From assembly GCA_027577415.1 (NCBI GenBank), contig JANBQS010000282.1, positions 1 through 22,762 on the forward strand: 22,762 nt of DNA, written 5' to 3'. Made by a program: the position numbers and the translations under genes. How positions within the stretch are numbered: position 1 is the stretch's first letter; each line of letters opens with the position of its first letter. Under the pieces are notes generated by a model, which saw nothing but the letters and a program-made list of their open reading frames with translations, was not told the DNA's origin and searched no databases. The stretch comes from Coemansia sp. RSA 922 (lineage: Eukaryota > Kickxellomycota > Kickxellomycetes > Kickxellales > Kickxellaceae). Below, one piece after another: positions 8,061-17,327 of this stretch.

Positions 8061-8596
8061 ATTAAGCTATCTGTTTTTCTCTATGTTGCCTATCCAAATC
8101 GAATTGGACAGGCATTTATTCGGCGATTAAAGGGAATAAAAGTAATAATTAGCGTAATGAGTGAATGAAAAAAGAAAAAAAGGGCGGAACCGAGTGTTGG
8201 GGGGCGGGAGCGGGAAATACGTTACGCCGCACGGTGTATCCGATTGCGCTATTACAACCGACTTCAATCACTCGTGTACTTACATAAAATAAAAATAAAG
8301 GCCTGTGTGAGCTTTGCTGCTATGTGGTCTTTTGTGTCATAAAAATGATCACTAAGGCCTTTCTTTTTTGTACTTTTTACAATTATCGTACTCAAAGAGG
8401 AGGCTTTCGTCATACGGCAAAGAGCGCTTTGAAAGTGGGAGCTTTCAAGCAAATGGATGCAGTACAGTGAACACGGGCATCTCTTGTATCCATGTTCTTC
8501 TTTACTCATCTCATATTCCTTTAGTTATTATTCACTTTTTCTTTTTTTCTTTCTCTATATATATATATTTTTTTTTTTTTGAACTTTTGACCAAGT
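8061..8596. promoter_or_regulatory. divergent intergenic region between the carrier and the F-box gene
   Basis: No gene is seen in this 536-base gap. It holds a G-rich block (GGGGGGCGGG near 8200) about 135 bases upstream of the carrier start and a TA repeat followed by a T run (about 8557-8580) just before the F-box ATG, which may serve as its core promoter and leader. Confidence 0.45.
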
Positions 8597-10264
8597 ATGC
8601 CCGCTTTGCTTCACCTGCTGAGCCTTCCAGTAGAGATACTGCTAAAGATCGTGTCCTATGTCGACAAGTCTGCTCAGCTGGAGCGCTATACCACGCAGTT
8701 TTCCAGCGAAGACACTTGTAACCAGATCGCTCCATTGCTGTCTGTCTGCGAAGTGCTACGGGCACTGGCCCTAGAGCGTGCATGTGCTAACTGCAGTATC
8801 GAGATAAATGACGATTCTGGCCAGAACCTCGTCACGTTTGAGGACTGGCCCAAGTGTCAGAAACTACCTCATGCAAGCACTATAGCCAAATATGCTCGCC
8901 GAGTAAGTCTAAAGGTTGATTTTTGGGATATACTCAATGGTGACGCATGCGAGATACTGGAAAACGCGGCTTGGATTCAAAGCGCCTTTCCCAATGTGGT
9001 AAAGCTCAACGTTCTTATAATTGGTAATTTTATTGGCGGCGATTTTTATACCTTTGAAGCAAAAAGGCAAAATATGATTCAGTTTGCGCAATCAATCAAG
9101 ACGATAATGCCAAAGGCAAGCAAGGTGAAAATTGAACTTGACAATGGCCTAAAGTTTATTGAAAAGTCCCAAGCAACCAGCCAGCTCTTGAACAGTTTAG
9201 TTGAGACCCTATACAGAGACTCTACACAGAGATATATGAAAGTTTATGTTAACGAATTCCAAATCGGTATGTTGCCCAATTGCATCACTGACCTGACACA
9301 TGTCGTTGCTTCAGTGCATCATGACAGTCACGCCACAATGATGCTCTTGCACAAGAGCGCTCGCTCGCTGCTGTCTCTAGAAATGCAATTCCACAGCAAA
9401 ACCCACGTGTCATATCTGGTCAGTGGCTATGATGGAAGCGCAATTGAATATCCACATCTTTACAAGTTGGTCTTGTCAGAGTGGACAATCGATGTCCCTC
9501 ATCGAAAGCCATCGACAGGCAATAAGCACATTCCCTTCCCAAAGCTCAAGCAACTCAGCGTCGATATGGAATACCCCTTTAGCGACGAAACTCTATTCAA
9601 GGGCAATAGCCGTACACTCGAGTGCCTAATGATGAGGTTGGATCCTATCACCATAGATATGTTGAGAACAAGCGACACGTTTGCTAATGGTCAGTATGCC
9701 AAGTTGCGAAATGTAAGTGTCAAAAGCTTGGATCCATTCTCTGAAGTACAAAGCATCTCTGACTATATATACACGTCGTTTGTGTTGAAAATGTCGCCAG
9801 CATTACAAGTATTCATCGATAACGCAGTGCTGATGGACCACAGCAAGCTGTCTTTCTTCCACAAGTGTCCTAACCTCACAGGCCTGCGAATTTTGAACTT
9901 ACCGGAAATGACAGTTCACATGTCCAGCTTGGTGCCTCTGCTGAAAAGCTTACGTCAGCTGGAAGCAGTAGAGTGCAAATATATTCTCGACGACTTAGGT
10001 ATGACTGCTGACTGCATGAGCTCGACTTATTACCCGCTTTCTACTCGGCTAAAGTTTTTATCTCTGGCGGCTTATGAAGATGCATGCGACGATGTCTTTA
10101 GGAGCATTGTTTTGCTTGCTCTAGTGTGTCCAGCACTGATGCGCTGCCATATGCCTCATGACTGGAGAGAAAAGTTCAACAGCTATGTTGATAGCACAAT
10201 CGAGTCCTTTAGCTTGTACCAAGACCGTCTCTCAGCTATCAAGTACATAGAGTACAAAGTGTAA
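8597..10264 (+). CDS. F-box-like protein with leucine-rich repeat-like body
   Basis: 555 residues. The N-terminus LLSLPVEILLKIVSYVD (residues 7-23) is an F-box-like helix, which in the family binds Skp1 and links a target to an SCF ubiquitin ligase. The remainder is a long, irregular set of strand-helix units rich in Leu and spaced like degenerate leucine-rich repeats (for example LKQLSVDM, LRILNLPEM, LKFLSLAAY), probably the target-binding surface. No membrane segment is present. The ATG at 8597 follows the TA/T tract directly. Its composition is more AT-rich than the helicase or ABC genes. Such proteins are numerous and lineage-expanded in fungi of this kind, so no specific target can be named. 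An F-box function is likely but the Skp1 contact is inferred. Confidence 0.7.
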   Translation: MPALLHLLSLPVEILLKIVSYVDKSAQLERYTTQFSSEDTCNQIAPLLSVCEVLRALALERACANCSIEINDDSGQNLVTFEDWPKCQKLPHASTIAKYARRVSLKVDFWDILNGDACEILENAAWIQSAFPNVVKLNVLIIGNFIGGDFYTFEAKRQNMIQFAQSIKTIMPKASKVKIELDNGLKFIEKSQATSQLLNSLVETLYRDSTQRYMKVYVNEFQIGMLPNCITDLTHVVASVHHDSHATMMLLHKSARSLLSLEMQFHSKTHVSYLVSGYDGSAIEYPHLYKLVLSEWTIDVPHRKPSTGNKHIPFPKLKQLSVDMEYPFSDETLFKGNSRTLECLMMRLDPITIDMLRTSDTFANGQYAKLRNVSVKSLDPFSEVQSISDYIYTSFVLKMSPALQVFIDNAVLMDHSKLSFFHKCPNLTGLRILNLPEMTVHMSSLVPLLKSLRQLEAVECKYILDDLGMTADCMSSTYYPLSTRLKFLSLAAYEDACDDVFRSIVLLALVCPALMRCHMPHDWREKFNSYVDSTIESFSLYQDRLSAIKYIEYKV

Positions 10265-11171
10265 TTTTGTTTTTTTCTTTTTTCCTAAATTTTTCTTTCT
10301 AGAATATAGCTTCCATTCTTGGACCATTTCCATGTACTACTTTTTTTTTGGGAGGGAGCGTATGTAAGCAATCCCCAGCGATTGCCGATCCAATCGTCGA
10401 GTGCTGATTCGACAGGTTAGATGATCAGCATGCATTGTTTCTGTTTCTGAAGCTAAAAAAAGGCACGATAGGCCGAATTGAGGCCGACATGCAACCGCAA
10501 AGAACACACGCCCATCTGTTGCGTTTGGCTGACGGCAATTATCTTGAAGAAAAAATTGTATGTGGGAAGATGATTGGCGAGTTGTTTGGGCTTAGCTGCC
10601 ACAAAGCATCTACTGCGGCCTAGCTGCGGTACAGTTAGAGAACGCCCTATTTCTTGGCACTCGAGGTTGACACAAACAAAAAGGTCCCCCTTTCCTTCCC
10701 CTTTTCTCTCCCACAGCCTTTTTTGGTACTACCGCATTTTCTACACTCACTCACTCGCACTACTCCCTAACTCTTCTAATCTTTTATTCTATCCAGCCAC
10801 TGACGGCTACTTTACCTTCTTACTATTGTCTGCTAGGTGAGTACAAACGATTGGCTATAGTCGCTAGAGATACCCTGTGATTCTCTCTCGCTGGATTTAT
10901 TCGGCTCCAGCTTGTCTCATTGTCTTGTGTTTACCTGCTACTTTTTTTATCTGTGTTGATGGACCGTCTATTCAGATTCGCAGCCACAAAGGGCTGAAAG
11001 GGGATGGGGGAAAGCAGTAGACAACACGGTCCACACACATCCCTTTTGCTTTTTTCGTATCCGTTTACTTGGTCCTTTTTTATTATTTGCTATCTGTTAT
11101 TTAATCTCCCCCTCTTTTTTTTTTATTATTATCCATACACCTACTATATTCTAGCATAATAGGGCCCAAAC
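10265..11171. promoter_or_regulatory. upstream and leader region of the ABC transporter gene
   Basis: 907 bases without a supported gene. A 62-codon frame at 10435-10623 starts at TTG and has no family likeness, so I do not count it. From about 10680 the sequence is C/T-rich and G-poor, like a transcribed leader, and ends in TGCTAG|GTGAGT. Runs of T occur at 10340, 10942 and 11112. Confidence 0.45.
10837..11154 (+). other. probable leader intron of the ABC transporter gene
   Basis: GTGAGT at 10837 is a strong donor after a C/T-rich, G-poor leader. A T-rich tract and TATATTCTAG ending at 11154 give an acceptor, 17 bases before the ATG at 11172. The 318-base length is larger than usual for compact fungi but acceptable for a leader intron. 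It lies wholly outside the coding region. Confidence 0.45.
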
Positions 11172-14100
11172 ATGTCTGCTGACAAGCGTGGCGCGAGCGA
11201 GAGCGATAGCCCCGCCGTCTCGTCGGTAGAGATAGCCGAGAGCAACACTCCCAACGACGACATGGAAAAGGCGGAGGGAAAGGACGAATTTGACAAGCTT
11301 GCCGAGGCCGAGGCGCCAGCCACGAAAACCAGCCGCTTCAAGCTGTTTGGCGGCAAGAAGAAGAAGGAGCCAAAGGAAGTGATTCCTCTGGTGCCCATCT
11401 TGCAGCTGTTCCGTTTTGCCGACACTCTAGACCGCATATTGATCGCAGTAGGTACAGTGACGGCGTGCGCGGCGGGCGTGGCCATGCCTCTAATGACAGT
11501 CATCTTTGCCGGCATTACTGACACGTTCCTAAAGTTTGAATTCCCGAACGGCGAGCTTGACCAGAAATCTCGCGACCTTTTGGATAGCGAGACGCGCAAG
11601 AACTGCTGGTACTTTTTGGCGCTGGGACTGGCAATGTGGCTCGTGTCGTCGGTGCAAAAGCTGACATGGGCCATCACTTCGGAGCGCATGAGCAAGCGTC
11701 TGCGCGAAAACTTTTACATCTCTATTCTGCGCCAAGAGATTGGGTGGTTCGACGGACTGTCGACCGGTGAGCTCACGACGCGTATCTCGGGCGACGTCAA
11801 CTTGATGCAAGAAGGTACGGGCGAAAAGTTCAGCTTTGTGCTCCAGTATGTAACGACCTTCTTCACCGGTATTATTATTGCCTTTGTCAAGGGATGGAAG
11901 CTTACTTTGGTCGTGCTCTCAGTGCTGCCCGTGCTGGTCGGCGCCTCATCGCTCATGGGTATTCTCTTGGCTCGCAATACTTCTGGCGGCCAGGACTCCT
12001 ACGCCGAGGCCGGTGGCGTTGCCGACGAAGTGCTGTCGTCCATCAAGACCGTGATGGCGTTTGACGGCATGAGCCGCGAGCTGGAGCGCTACCGCGAAAA
12101 GATCCTCAAGGCCAGGGCATCCGGTCTGCGCAAGGCCTGGGTGCTTGGCATCTGCATGGGCTTTATTATGTTTAGCATCTACAGCGTCTACGCACTTGGA
12201 TTTTGGTACGGCGGCAAGCTGGCGCGCGAGAAATACATGGATGCAGCGACTGTTCTCAACGTCTTCTTTGCGCTTATCATTGGTGGGTTCTCGCTGGGCA
12301 ATGCTGCTCCGAGTATATCTGCCGTGTCTAGTGCGCGTGGAGCCGCAGTCAAGGTGTATCAGATTATCGACCGCAAGTCGTCCATCGACCCTGTGGACAC
12401 CGAGTCTGGCCTGTCTGCCGATGGCATTTCCGGCGAGATTGAGCTGACCAACGTCTCCTTCCGCTATCCGACGCGCCCCGATGTACAGGTTCTGGACGGA
12501 TTCAGCATCCGCGTCCGTGCTGGACAAAAGGTTGCCTTGGTGGGCGAGTCTGGCTGCGGCAAGTCGACGATGATCGGGCTGGTTGAGCGGTTCTACGACG
12601 TCGAGAGCGGCGAGGTAAAGATTGACGGTGTCAATGTGCGCGAGTACAACGTGCGGTCGCTCCGGCAGCAGGTCGGTGTCATCATGCAGATGCCTATTCT
12701 CTTTGGGTACTCGATCTACCAGAACATTGTCTGGGGTGCGACTGGAGAGCCGCCTACGCGCGAGCAAGTCGAGCGGGCATGCCGCGATGCCAACGCACAC
12801 GACTTTATCATGGACTTGCCTGATGGCTACGACACCATGTGCGGTGAGCGTGGCGCACTGCTCTCTGGCGGCCAGAAACAGCGTATTGCCATTGCGCGCG
12901 CCCTGGTGCGGAATCCAAAGATTCTGCTGCTCGACGAAGCCACTAGTGCTCTCGACACTGCTGCCGAGCGAGTCGTACAAGAGGCCTTGGACCGGGCCTC
13001 GGCCAACCGCACGACCATCACCGTCGCACATCGTCTGAGCACTATCCGCGACGCCGACGTCATCTATGTCATTGCCAATGGACGAGTGCTGGAGTCGGGC
13101 TCGCACGAGGAGCTTATTTCCCAGGCTGGCGCCTACGCGCGCTTGGTTGAGGCCCAGCATCTGCGTCAAACGCTCGAGAGCAGCGTCGCAACTGTCGCTG
13201 GCAGCGACTCGCCCTCCACGCCCGAGCTTGACGTAGATGAGCCAAATTCGCCTAGCGCTGCCGAAATCTCTGCCATTATTGCTGCCCAGGCCACGGGCGT
13301 GTCAGCTATTGACTCGCGTACCGATACGCGGCGCTCTACTGCTAAGCGCCCCTCTGTTCAGCGCTCGGGCACCGGACTCTCGCTTGACGAGGGATCTGAC
13401 AAGGCCTCGGTCGCTGCTATTGACCCCGATAGCGACGAGGGCAAGAAGCTCATCGCCAAGCAGCTGCAACGCCGCGGACTGTCGTCATATCCTCGCCTAA
13501 TAATGATGAACCGCCGCCACGCTGGCTTGATGATCCCCGGCACGATATTTACGATCATCGACGGCGCGTCGTTCCCTTGCTTCTCGATTGTCTTTTCAAA
13601 GATGATTGTTGCCCTGGGCGACACTGACCCGAGCGAGCAGAGTCGCAAGGTCAACCTGTACGCCGGCCTGTTCTTTATGTTTGCCTGTGTCGTCTTCTTT
13701 GCCATCGGCGGCCGCAATCTGCTGTTCAGCCGTGCGGGAGAGCAAATTACCTTCAATGTGCGCTACGATGTCTTCAGCGCCATGATGCGCCAGGATGCCT
13801 CTTACTTTGACCGCAAGGAGAATGGCACTGGCGCCCTGACTTCACGCCTGGCTACCGAGGCTGCCGAGCTCAACCGGTCTATCAGCGAGTCGATTCCCGC
13901 CTTTATCGCTGGTGTTTCCTCGATGGTTGCGGGTATCATCATCGCCTTTACTTTCGACTGGAGACTCACGCTTGTCATTGTTGGAACACTGCCGTTCCTT
14001 ACGCTGGCCTTCTACTTTGAGGGCAAGTCTGTCTATGCCACTACCAAGGCTATGAAAGGCGCCTACGAAAAGGCCTCGCAAGAGGCGTCAGAGACCGTCT

Positions 14101-15239
14101 CTAACATCCGTACCGTTGCCTCGCTGACACGCGAGCACACGTTCATCCAGCAGTTCAAAGACAACAGCATGGGTCCTTACCGCCAAGCCATTAAGAATCA
14201 CTATGTCGGCTCTATCGGCTACGGTTTTGCTCAGTCGACCATGTTCCTGGTGTACTGTCTGGCCTTTTTCATTGGATCGCGCTTCATTCTCAGCGGGTAC
14301 ATTACCGTTTTGGACATGTTCAGCGTCATTTACGCCATTGTCTTTTCGGCGATTGCTCTGGGCGTCATGGCGCAACAGTCGTCGGTGATGACCAAGGGTC
14401 TTATCTCGTCCGAGAAGCTGCTGAACACGCTGCAAAGCGTGCCTCTCATTGACTCGCAGTCGAAGGATGGTGTCAAGATCGCCTACGACGACGTGGTTGG
14501 AAATATCGCCCTGGACAGCGTGCGCTTCTCTTACCCGACTCGCCCCAAGGCATCCATTTTGCGCGGTATCTCTCTGGCTGTTCAGCCTGGAAAGACCATT
14601 GCGCTGGTTGGACCCTCTGGCTCGGGCAAGTCTACGATCATTGGGCTTATCCAGCGCTTATACGACGTCATGTCGGGCAGCGTCAGCGTCGAGAACACTG
14701 ATGTACGCCAGTGGAATACCTCCTCCCTCCGCTCGAGCTTGGCTCTTGTTGGCCAGGAGCCCGTGCTCTTTGATTACACGATCGGCGAAAATATTGCCTA
14801 TGGCCGTCCCGGAGCTACTCAGCTTGAGATCGAGGAGGTCGCCAAGCAAGCAAACATTCACACGTTCATTGTGGATTTGCCTGATGGCTACAATACTCGT
14901 ATCGGTCAAACAGGTGGCCTTCTTTCGGGTGGCCAGAAGCAGCGCATTGCTATTGCTCGTGCATTGGTCCGGAACCCCAAGATCTTGCTGCTCGATGAGG
15001 CGTCCAGCGCCCTTGACTCAAAGAGCGAGAAGCTCGTCCAGGCTGCGCTCGACAAGGCTGCGCTGGGCAGAACGACGGTCACTATTGCTCACAGACTGAG
15101 TACTATTCAGAACGCCGACCAGATTGTCGTCTTTAGACAGGGTCGTATCATCGAAAGCGGCACTCACGAGGAGCTCATTGCCGAGAAGGGTCTCTACAGC
15201 TTGCTTGTCACGCAGCAGTCGCTTCAGATCACACATTAG
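11172..15239 (+). CDS. full-length ABCB (multidrug resistance type) ABC exporter
   Basis: 1355 residues in the order membrane domain 1, nucleotide-binding domain 1, membrane domain 2, nucleotide-binding domain 2, as in P-glycoprotein. The charged N-tail (1-85) is followed by six helices. NBD1 has Walker A GESGCGKST (458-466), LSGGQ (564-568), Walker B ILLLDEATSALD and switch His in TVAHRLSTI. A Ser/Thr-rich linker (about 660-770) leads to the second half. NBD2 has GPSGSGKST (1147-1155), LSGGQ (1251-1255), ILLLDEASSALD and TIAHRLSTI. Both ATP sites therefore look competent. The first Q-loop reads MQMP rather than the usual SQEP. Expected to export lipophilic compounds from the plasma membrane or vacuole; the substrate cannot be read from sequence. 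GC-rich codon use suggests steady expression. ATG at 11172, stop TAG at 15237. Confidence 0.93.
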   Translation: MSADKRGASESDSPAVSSVEIAESNTPNDDMEKAEGKDEFDKLAEAEAPATKTSRFKLFGGKKKKEPKEVIPLVPILQLFRFADTLDRILIAVGTVTACAAGVAMPLMTVIFAGITDTFLKFEFPNGELDQKSRDLLDSETRKNCWYFLALGLAMWLVSSVQKLTWAITSERMSKRLRENFYISILRQEIGWFDGLSTGELTTRISGDVNLMQEGTGEKFSFVLQYVTTFFTGIIIAFVKGWKLTLVVLSVLPVLVGASSLMGILLARNTSGGQDSYAEAGGVADEVLSSIKTVMAFDGMSRELERYREKILKARASGLRKAWVLGICMGFIMFSIYSVYALGFWYGGKLAREKYMDAATVLNVFFALIIGGFSLGNAAPSISAVSSARGAAVKVYQIIDRKSSIDPVDTESGLSADGISGEIELTNVSFRYPTRPDVQVLDGFSIRVRAGQKVALVGESGCGKSTMIGLVERFYDVESGEVKIDGVNVREYNVRSLRQQVGVIMQMPILFGYSIYQNIVWGATGEPPTREQVERACRDANAHDFIMDLPDGYDTMCGERGALLSGGQKQRIAIARALVRNPKILLLDEATSALDTAAERVVQEALDRASANRTTITVAHRLSTIRDADVIYVIANGRVLESGSHEELISQAGAYARLVEAQHLRQTLESSVATVAGSDSPSTPELDVDEPNSPSAAEISAIIAAQATGVSAIDSRTDTRRSTAKRPSVQRSGTGLSLDEGSDKASVAAIDPDSDEGKKLIAKQLQRRGLSSYPRLIMMNRRHAGLMIPGTIFTIIDGASFPCFSIVFSKMIVALGDTDPSEQSRKVNLYAGLFFMFACVVFFAIGGRNLLFSRAGEQITFNVRYDVFSAMMRQDASYFDRKENGTGALTSRLATEAAELNRSISESIPAFIAGVSSMVAGIIIAFTFDWRLTLVIVGTLPFLTLAFYFEGKSVYATTKAMKGAYEKASQEASETVSNIRTVASLTREHTFIQQFKDNSMGPYRQAIKNHYVGSIGYGFAQSTMFLVYCLAFFIGSRFILSGYITVLDMFSVIYAIVFSAIALGVMAQQSSVMTKGLISSEKLLNTLQSVPLIDSQSKDGVKIAYDDVVGNIALDSVRFSYPTRPKASILRGISLAVQPGKTIALVGPSGSGKSTIIGLIQRLYDVMSGSVSVENTDVRQWNTSSLRSSLALVGQEPVLFDYTIGENIAYGRPGATQLEIEEVAKQANIHTFIVDLPDGYNTRIGQTGGLLSGGQKQRIAIARALVRNPKILLLDEASSALDSKSEKLVQAALDKAALGRTTVTIAHRLSTIQNADQIVVFRQGRIIESGTHEELIAEKGLYSLLVTQQSLQITH

Positions 15240-15322
15240 GCTTTAATACACTTGGTTTCAGATCCTAATTTTATTATTGTCTGCTTACGAGATCATTGCT
15301 AAAAGGCGTTGATATGATCTCC

Positions 15323-15335
15323 ACACGTGACGTGT
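15323..15335. promoter_or_regulatory. palindromic E-box/CRE-like site
   Basis: ACACGT-G-ACGTGT is a perfect palindrome around one base and contains CACGTG (E-box, bHLH site) overlapping TGACGT (bZIP half-site). It lies about 150 bases before the copy C start codon. Its use is inferred. Confidence 0.4.
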
Positions 15336-15426
15336 TTGCAGTCAGAGCACACTCGCAATCAACGGGGAAAAACGAGGGTAAAGAAAATCATGGCCCTCAT
15401 TAAAAAGAAGAGCAAGCGGCCCTTGC

Positions 15427-15450
15427 TTTTTTTTCTTTCTTTCTTTCTTC
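15427..15450 (+). repeat. T/TTTC simple repeat
   Basis: A T run followed by four TTTC-type units in the leader of copy C, of the sort found before most genes in this window. Confidence 0.6.
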
Positions 15451-15484
15451 ATTTTTCTGCACACACCTACTTACATTATTTCAA

Positions 15485-15784
15485 ATGATACTAGAAGAAA
15501 TGGACAATTGTTGCACTGCAGAAGGCCATGTTAACTACAATTTTCAAATAGAATGTTTGAACCAATGTGCAAAGGGAAAGACTCTAGTGGTCAATTGTAC
15601 TGTCGATAATACCACTACTATTTTCGATTTACGGGCTGTTGTAATAACCAGATTGAAGAAATTGGTGACAAATGAGTTTGCTGTATTGCTGTATAGTGGA
15701 CACCCTAATAAGGGTGGAACACTGCTTCATAACAGTGATGGATTTAGCATTGATATGAAGATTTACTTTGCCATTGTTCAATAA
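15485..15784 (+). CDS. copy C, small ubiquitin-like (beta-grasp) protein, N-terminal part
   Basis: 99 codons from ATG 15485 (T-rich leader upstream) to TAA 15782. From about residue 28 the layout strand-strand-helix-strand is read easily: TLVVNCTVD, then a helix (FDLRAVVITRLKKLV), then FAVLLYSGH, then GGTLLHN and MKIYFAIV. This resembles ubiquitin's order (T-x-L-V, helix, LIFAGK, TL-x-D, LHLVL) including the YSG turn. It aligns in length with residues of copy B. There is no GG end, so it would not be conjugated. The protein probably once continued: from 15754 another frame stays open to 16023 and reads as the family's middle part. It may be expressed as this short form or be a pseudogene exon. 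A fold is inferred; no function is claimed. Confidence 0.5.
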   Translation: MILEEMDNCCTAEGHVNYNFQIECLNQCAKGKTLVVNCTVDNTTTIFDLRAVVITRLKKLVTNEFAVLLYSGHPNKGGTLLHNSDGFSIDMKIYFAIVQ

Positions 15785-16240
15785 TAGAGACAGAATCGGC
15801 TTGCTCTTCGGAGCAATTAAGAGAAGCAATTCTAGATGACAGAGCATTTACAAATATCAACGATGGCTCCCCGAATGAAGAGGGCGTTAGTGAGCTAAAC
15901 TCCAGTCTTTTTACATGTAGGCAACTGATACTTTGTTACTATCCAATAACAGCTTCTTCGTTCTTACTCCAGACTGAATGGTATGCAGGTGATAGATGGC
16001 AAGACATTACTTTGTTTTATCCGTAATGCTGCCAACAATTGCAGCAATGGTGGAAGAGACAAGAGTGGTGTTCTGGCACAATATACACGCCCATCTCTGT
16101 GCTGTGGCCCAAGCCCTGCAACAGCATAATACAGAATGCCCTCAGTGCCTTTTTGGCTGGTATGGATTGCTGTTGCACTACATGCATCCAAAATTTTCAT
16201 ATATCACTTCTGAATTGAAATACAATGGGTTACACTAAAT
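15754..16240 (+). pseudogene. middle part of copy C in a shifted frame, then decayed
   Basis: A frame without ATG runs from the stop at 15751 to a TAA at 16024. It reads REAILDDRAF, then CYYPITASSFLLQTEWYAGD and WQDITLFYP. Past that stop the same frame goes on with QQLQQWW and RQEWCSGTIY. The bases 15920-16085 match 17528-17690 in copy E, including LLQT, WQ-x-IT and EW-x-x-GT. So the shared reading is this frame, with a shift near 15754-15784 (or a missed intron) and a stop at 16024. After about 16100 no further likeness is seen. Confidence 0.5.
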
Positions 16241-16397
16241 GTTAACAGTATAGCTGTGTAAATTATTTATTTAAGACGTGTTGTGAATGCTAGTTGTGTC
16301 CAAATAGCTCTACTAAGTAACACGGTCATAAGCATTTGTAACTTTATGCAAATACAGTCAACAAATGTAAAGTGCGGACTAGACAGGAAGCACATGA

Positions 16398-16733
16398 TTA
16401 GATGGCAAACCCATGCTCTCGTAACGTATTCCAATATGTCTCTTCACTGGCTTTAAGGGCTGTCCAGAGAGCAACCATATTTCCACCATAACTTTTTAAT
16501 AAACTCAGTGCATCCTTAGCACTCCCGAATGCATAAGCACTGTTACCAGTTTCATTCCATTTCTCAGCTTTGCAAAAGCCGCTCTCAGTAAACACTGGAA
16601 TGTCAACGTTTAATATTTCGGCTCTTGGCATTAGGACTTTGACAGCAGCTTCCAGACCTGAGGTTATTTCAACGTGGTTAACAACCTTGACAGGTTTATT
16701 TTCTCCAGGAATAACAGCAAAGCAATAAGGCAT
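16398..16733 (-). CDS. orphan 111-residue protein
   Basis: An uninterrupted frame from ATG 16733 to TAA at 16398, behind a TATA box and a C/A-rich, G-poor leader that looks like a true 5' UTR. The product starts MPYCFAVIPG, has no signal peptide or clear membrane segment, and ends in a helix-like segment (WTALKASEETYWNTLREHG). A Gly-Ser-Ala patch (AYAFGSAKDALSLLKSYGG) lies at about residues 67-86. I do not recognise any family. Unlike its decayed neighbours it has no stops or shifts, and with a good promoter this makes a real, probably well-expressed gene likely. It runs opposite to copies C and E, between them. A second exon outside this frame cannot be excluded. Confidence 0.6.
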   Translation of the reverse strand: MPYCFAVIPGENKPVKVVNHVEITSGLEAAVKVLMPRAEILNVDIPVFTESGFCKAEKWNETGNSAYAFGSAKDALSLLKSYGGNMVALWTALKASEETYWNTLREHGFAI

Positions 16734-17327
16734 GGTGATAGTAGCTAAGGTGTTCAGAGAAATGCCTAGTTGAGAATGTTTGGAGTGATGAGTAGTTGGT
16801 AGATGGTTTGAAAGTGCCAGGGAGGCTTGCTTTTTATAGCAAAAGGCTGGGACATTCCCACTTACAAGGGCGAACTAAAAAAATCCCCCTCTCCCCCTCC
16901 CAAAGCTACCTTCCAATGATGTAGTGAAAAATTGCGCAGAACCTGATGATGTCATCTTTTGGAGCTTGGCAGCGTGCTTTGCACATTGCTTTTCATTATT
17001 ACGTCATCGGTTAAAAAGAAAGCAGATGTTAGCAGTCGACGCGCTAACGACACTAATCGATCGCCAAATCAGATCAGCGCAATGAGCGAGTATAAGGCGC
17101 GGTTTTCAAAACATCAAAACAAAGAACCAGGTCTCGTTCTCCTAGGATTTTATTGATTATACAAATACGAAGATAAATATCTAACAGCAGAAGTGGTCGT
17201 GCCCAAGTCTCCAGTTTCCTTTGAATCAAAGAAAAGCAATAGAGTGGGTTTTTATTTTTAGTGGTGTGCTGTGCACTCATCCCCGCTTTTCTTCAACAAG
17301 AAGCAACAAGAAACAAAGGGCGCGGCA
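16734..17327. promoter_or_regulatory. divergent upstream region with CRE-like sites
   Basis: No gene is supported here. The part to 16830 is the orphan gene's leader. Two bZIP-like sites are visible: GATGA-TG-TCATC, an inverted repeat at 16945-16956, and TTACGTCA at 16999-17006. Short frames here start at TTG or encode fewer than 30 residues and I do not count them. Confidence 0.4.
16831..16838 (-). promoter_or_regulatory. TATA box of the orphan gene
   Basis: On the minus strand 16838-16831 reads TATAAAAA, about 100 bases before the ATG at 16733. A C-rich block (CCCCCTCTCCCCCTCCC on the + strand, 16885-16901) lies about 50 bases further upstream. Confidence 0.6.

Noticed and set aside
10435..10623. 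62-codon frame upstream of the ABC gene
   Set aside because: TTG start and no family likeness; it lies in likely leader or promoter sequence.
11946..13169. 407-codon frame on the minus strand inside the ABC gene
   Set aside because: It is the complement of the strongly conserved first nucleotide-binding domain; a long open antisense frame is expected from GC-rich codon use.
16959..17156. 65-codon frame on the + strand
   Set aside because: It starts at TTG, crosses promoter-like sequence with CRE sites, and has no recognisable domain; its inner ATG leaves only 24 codons.
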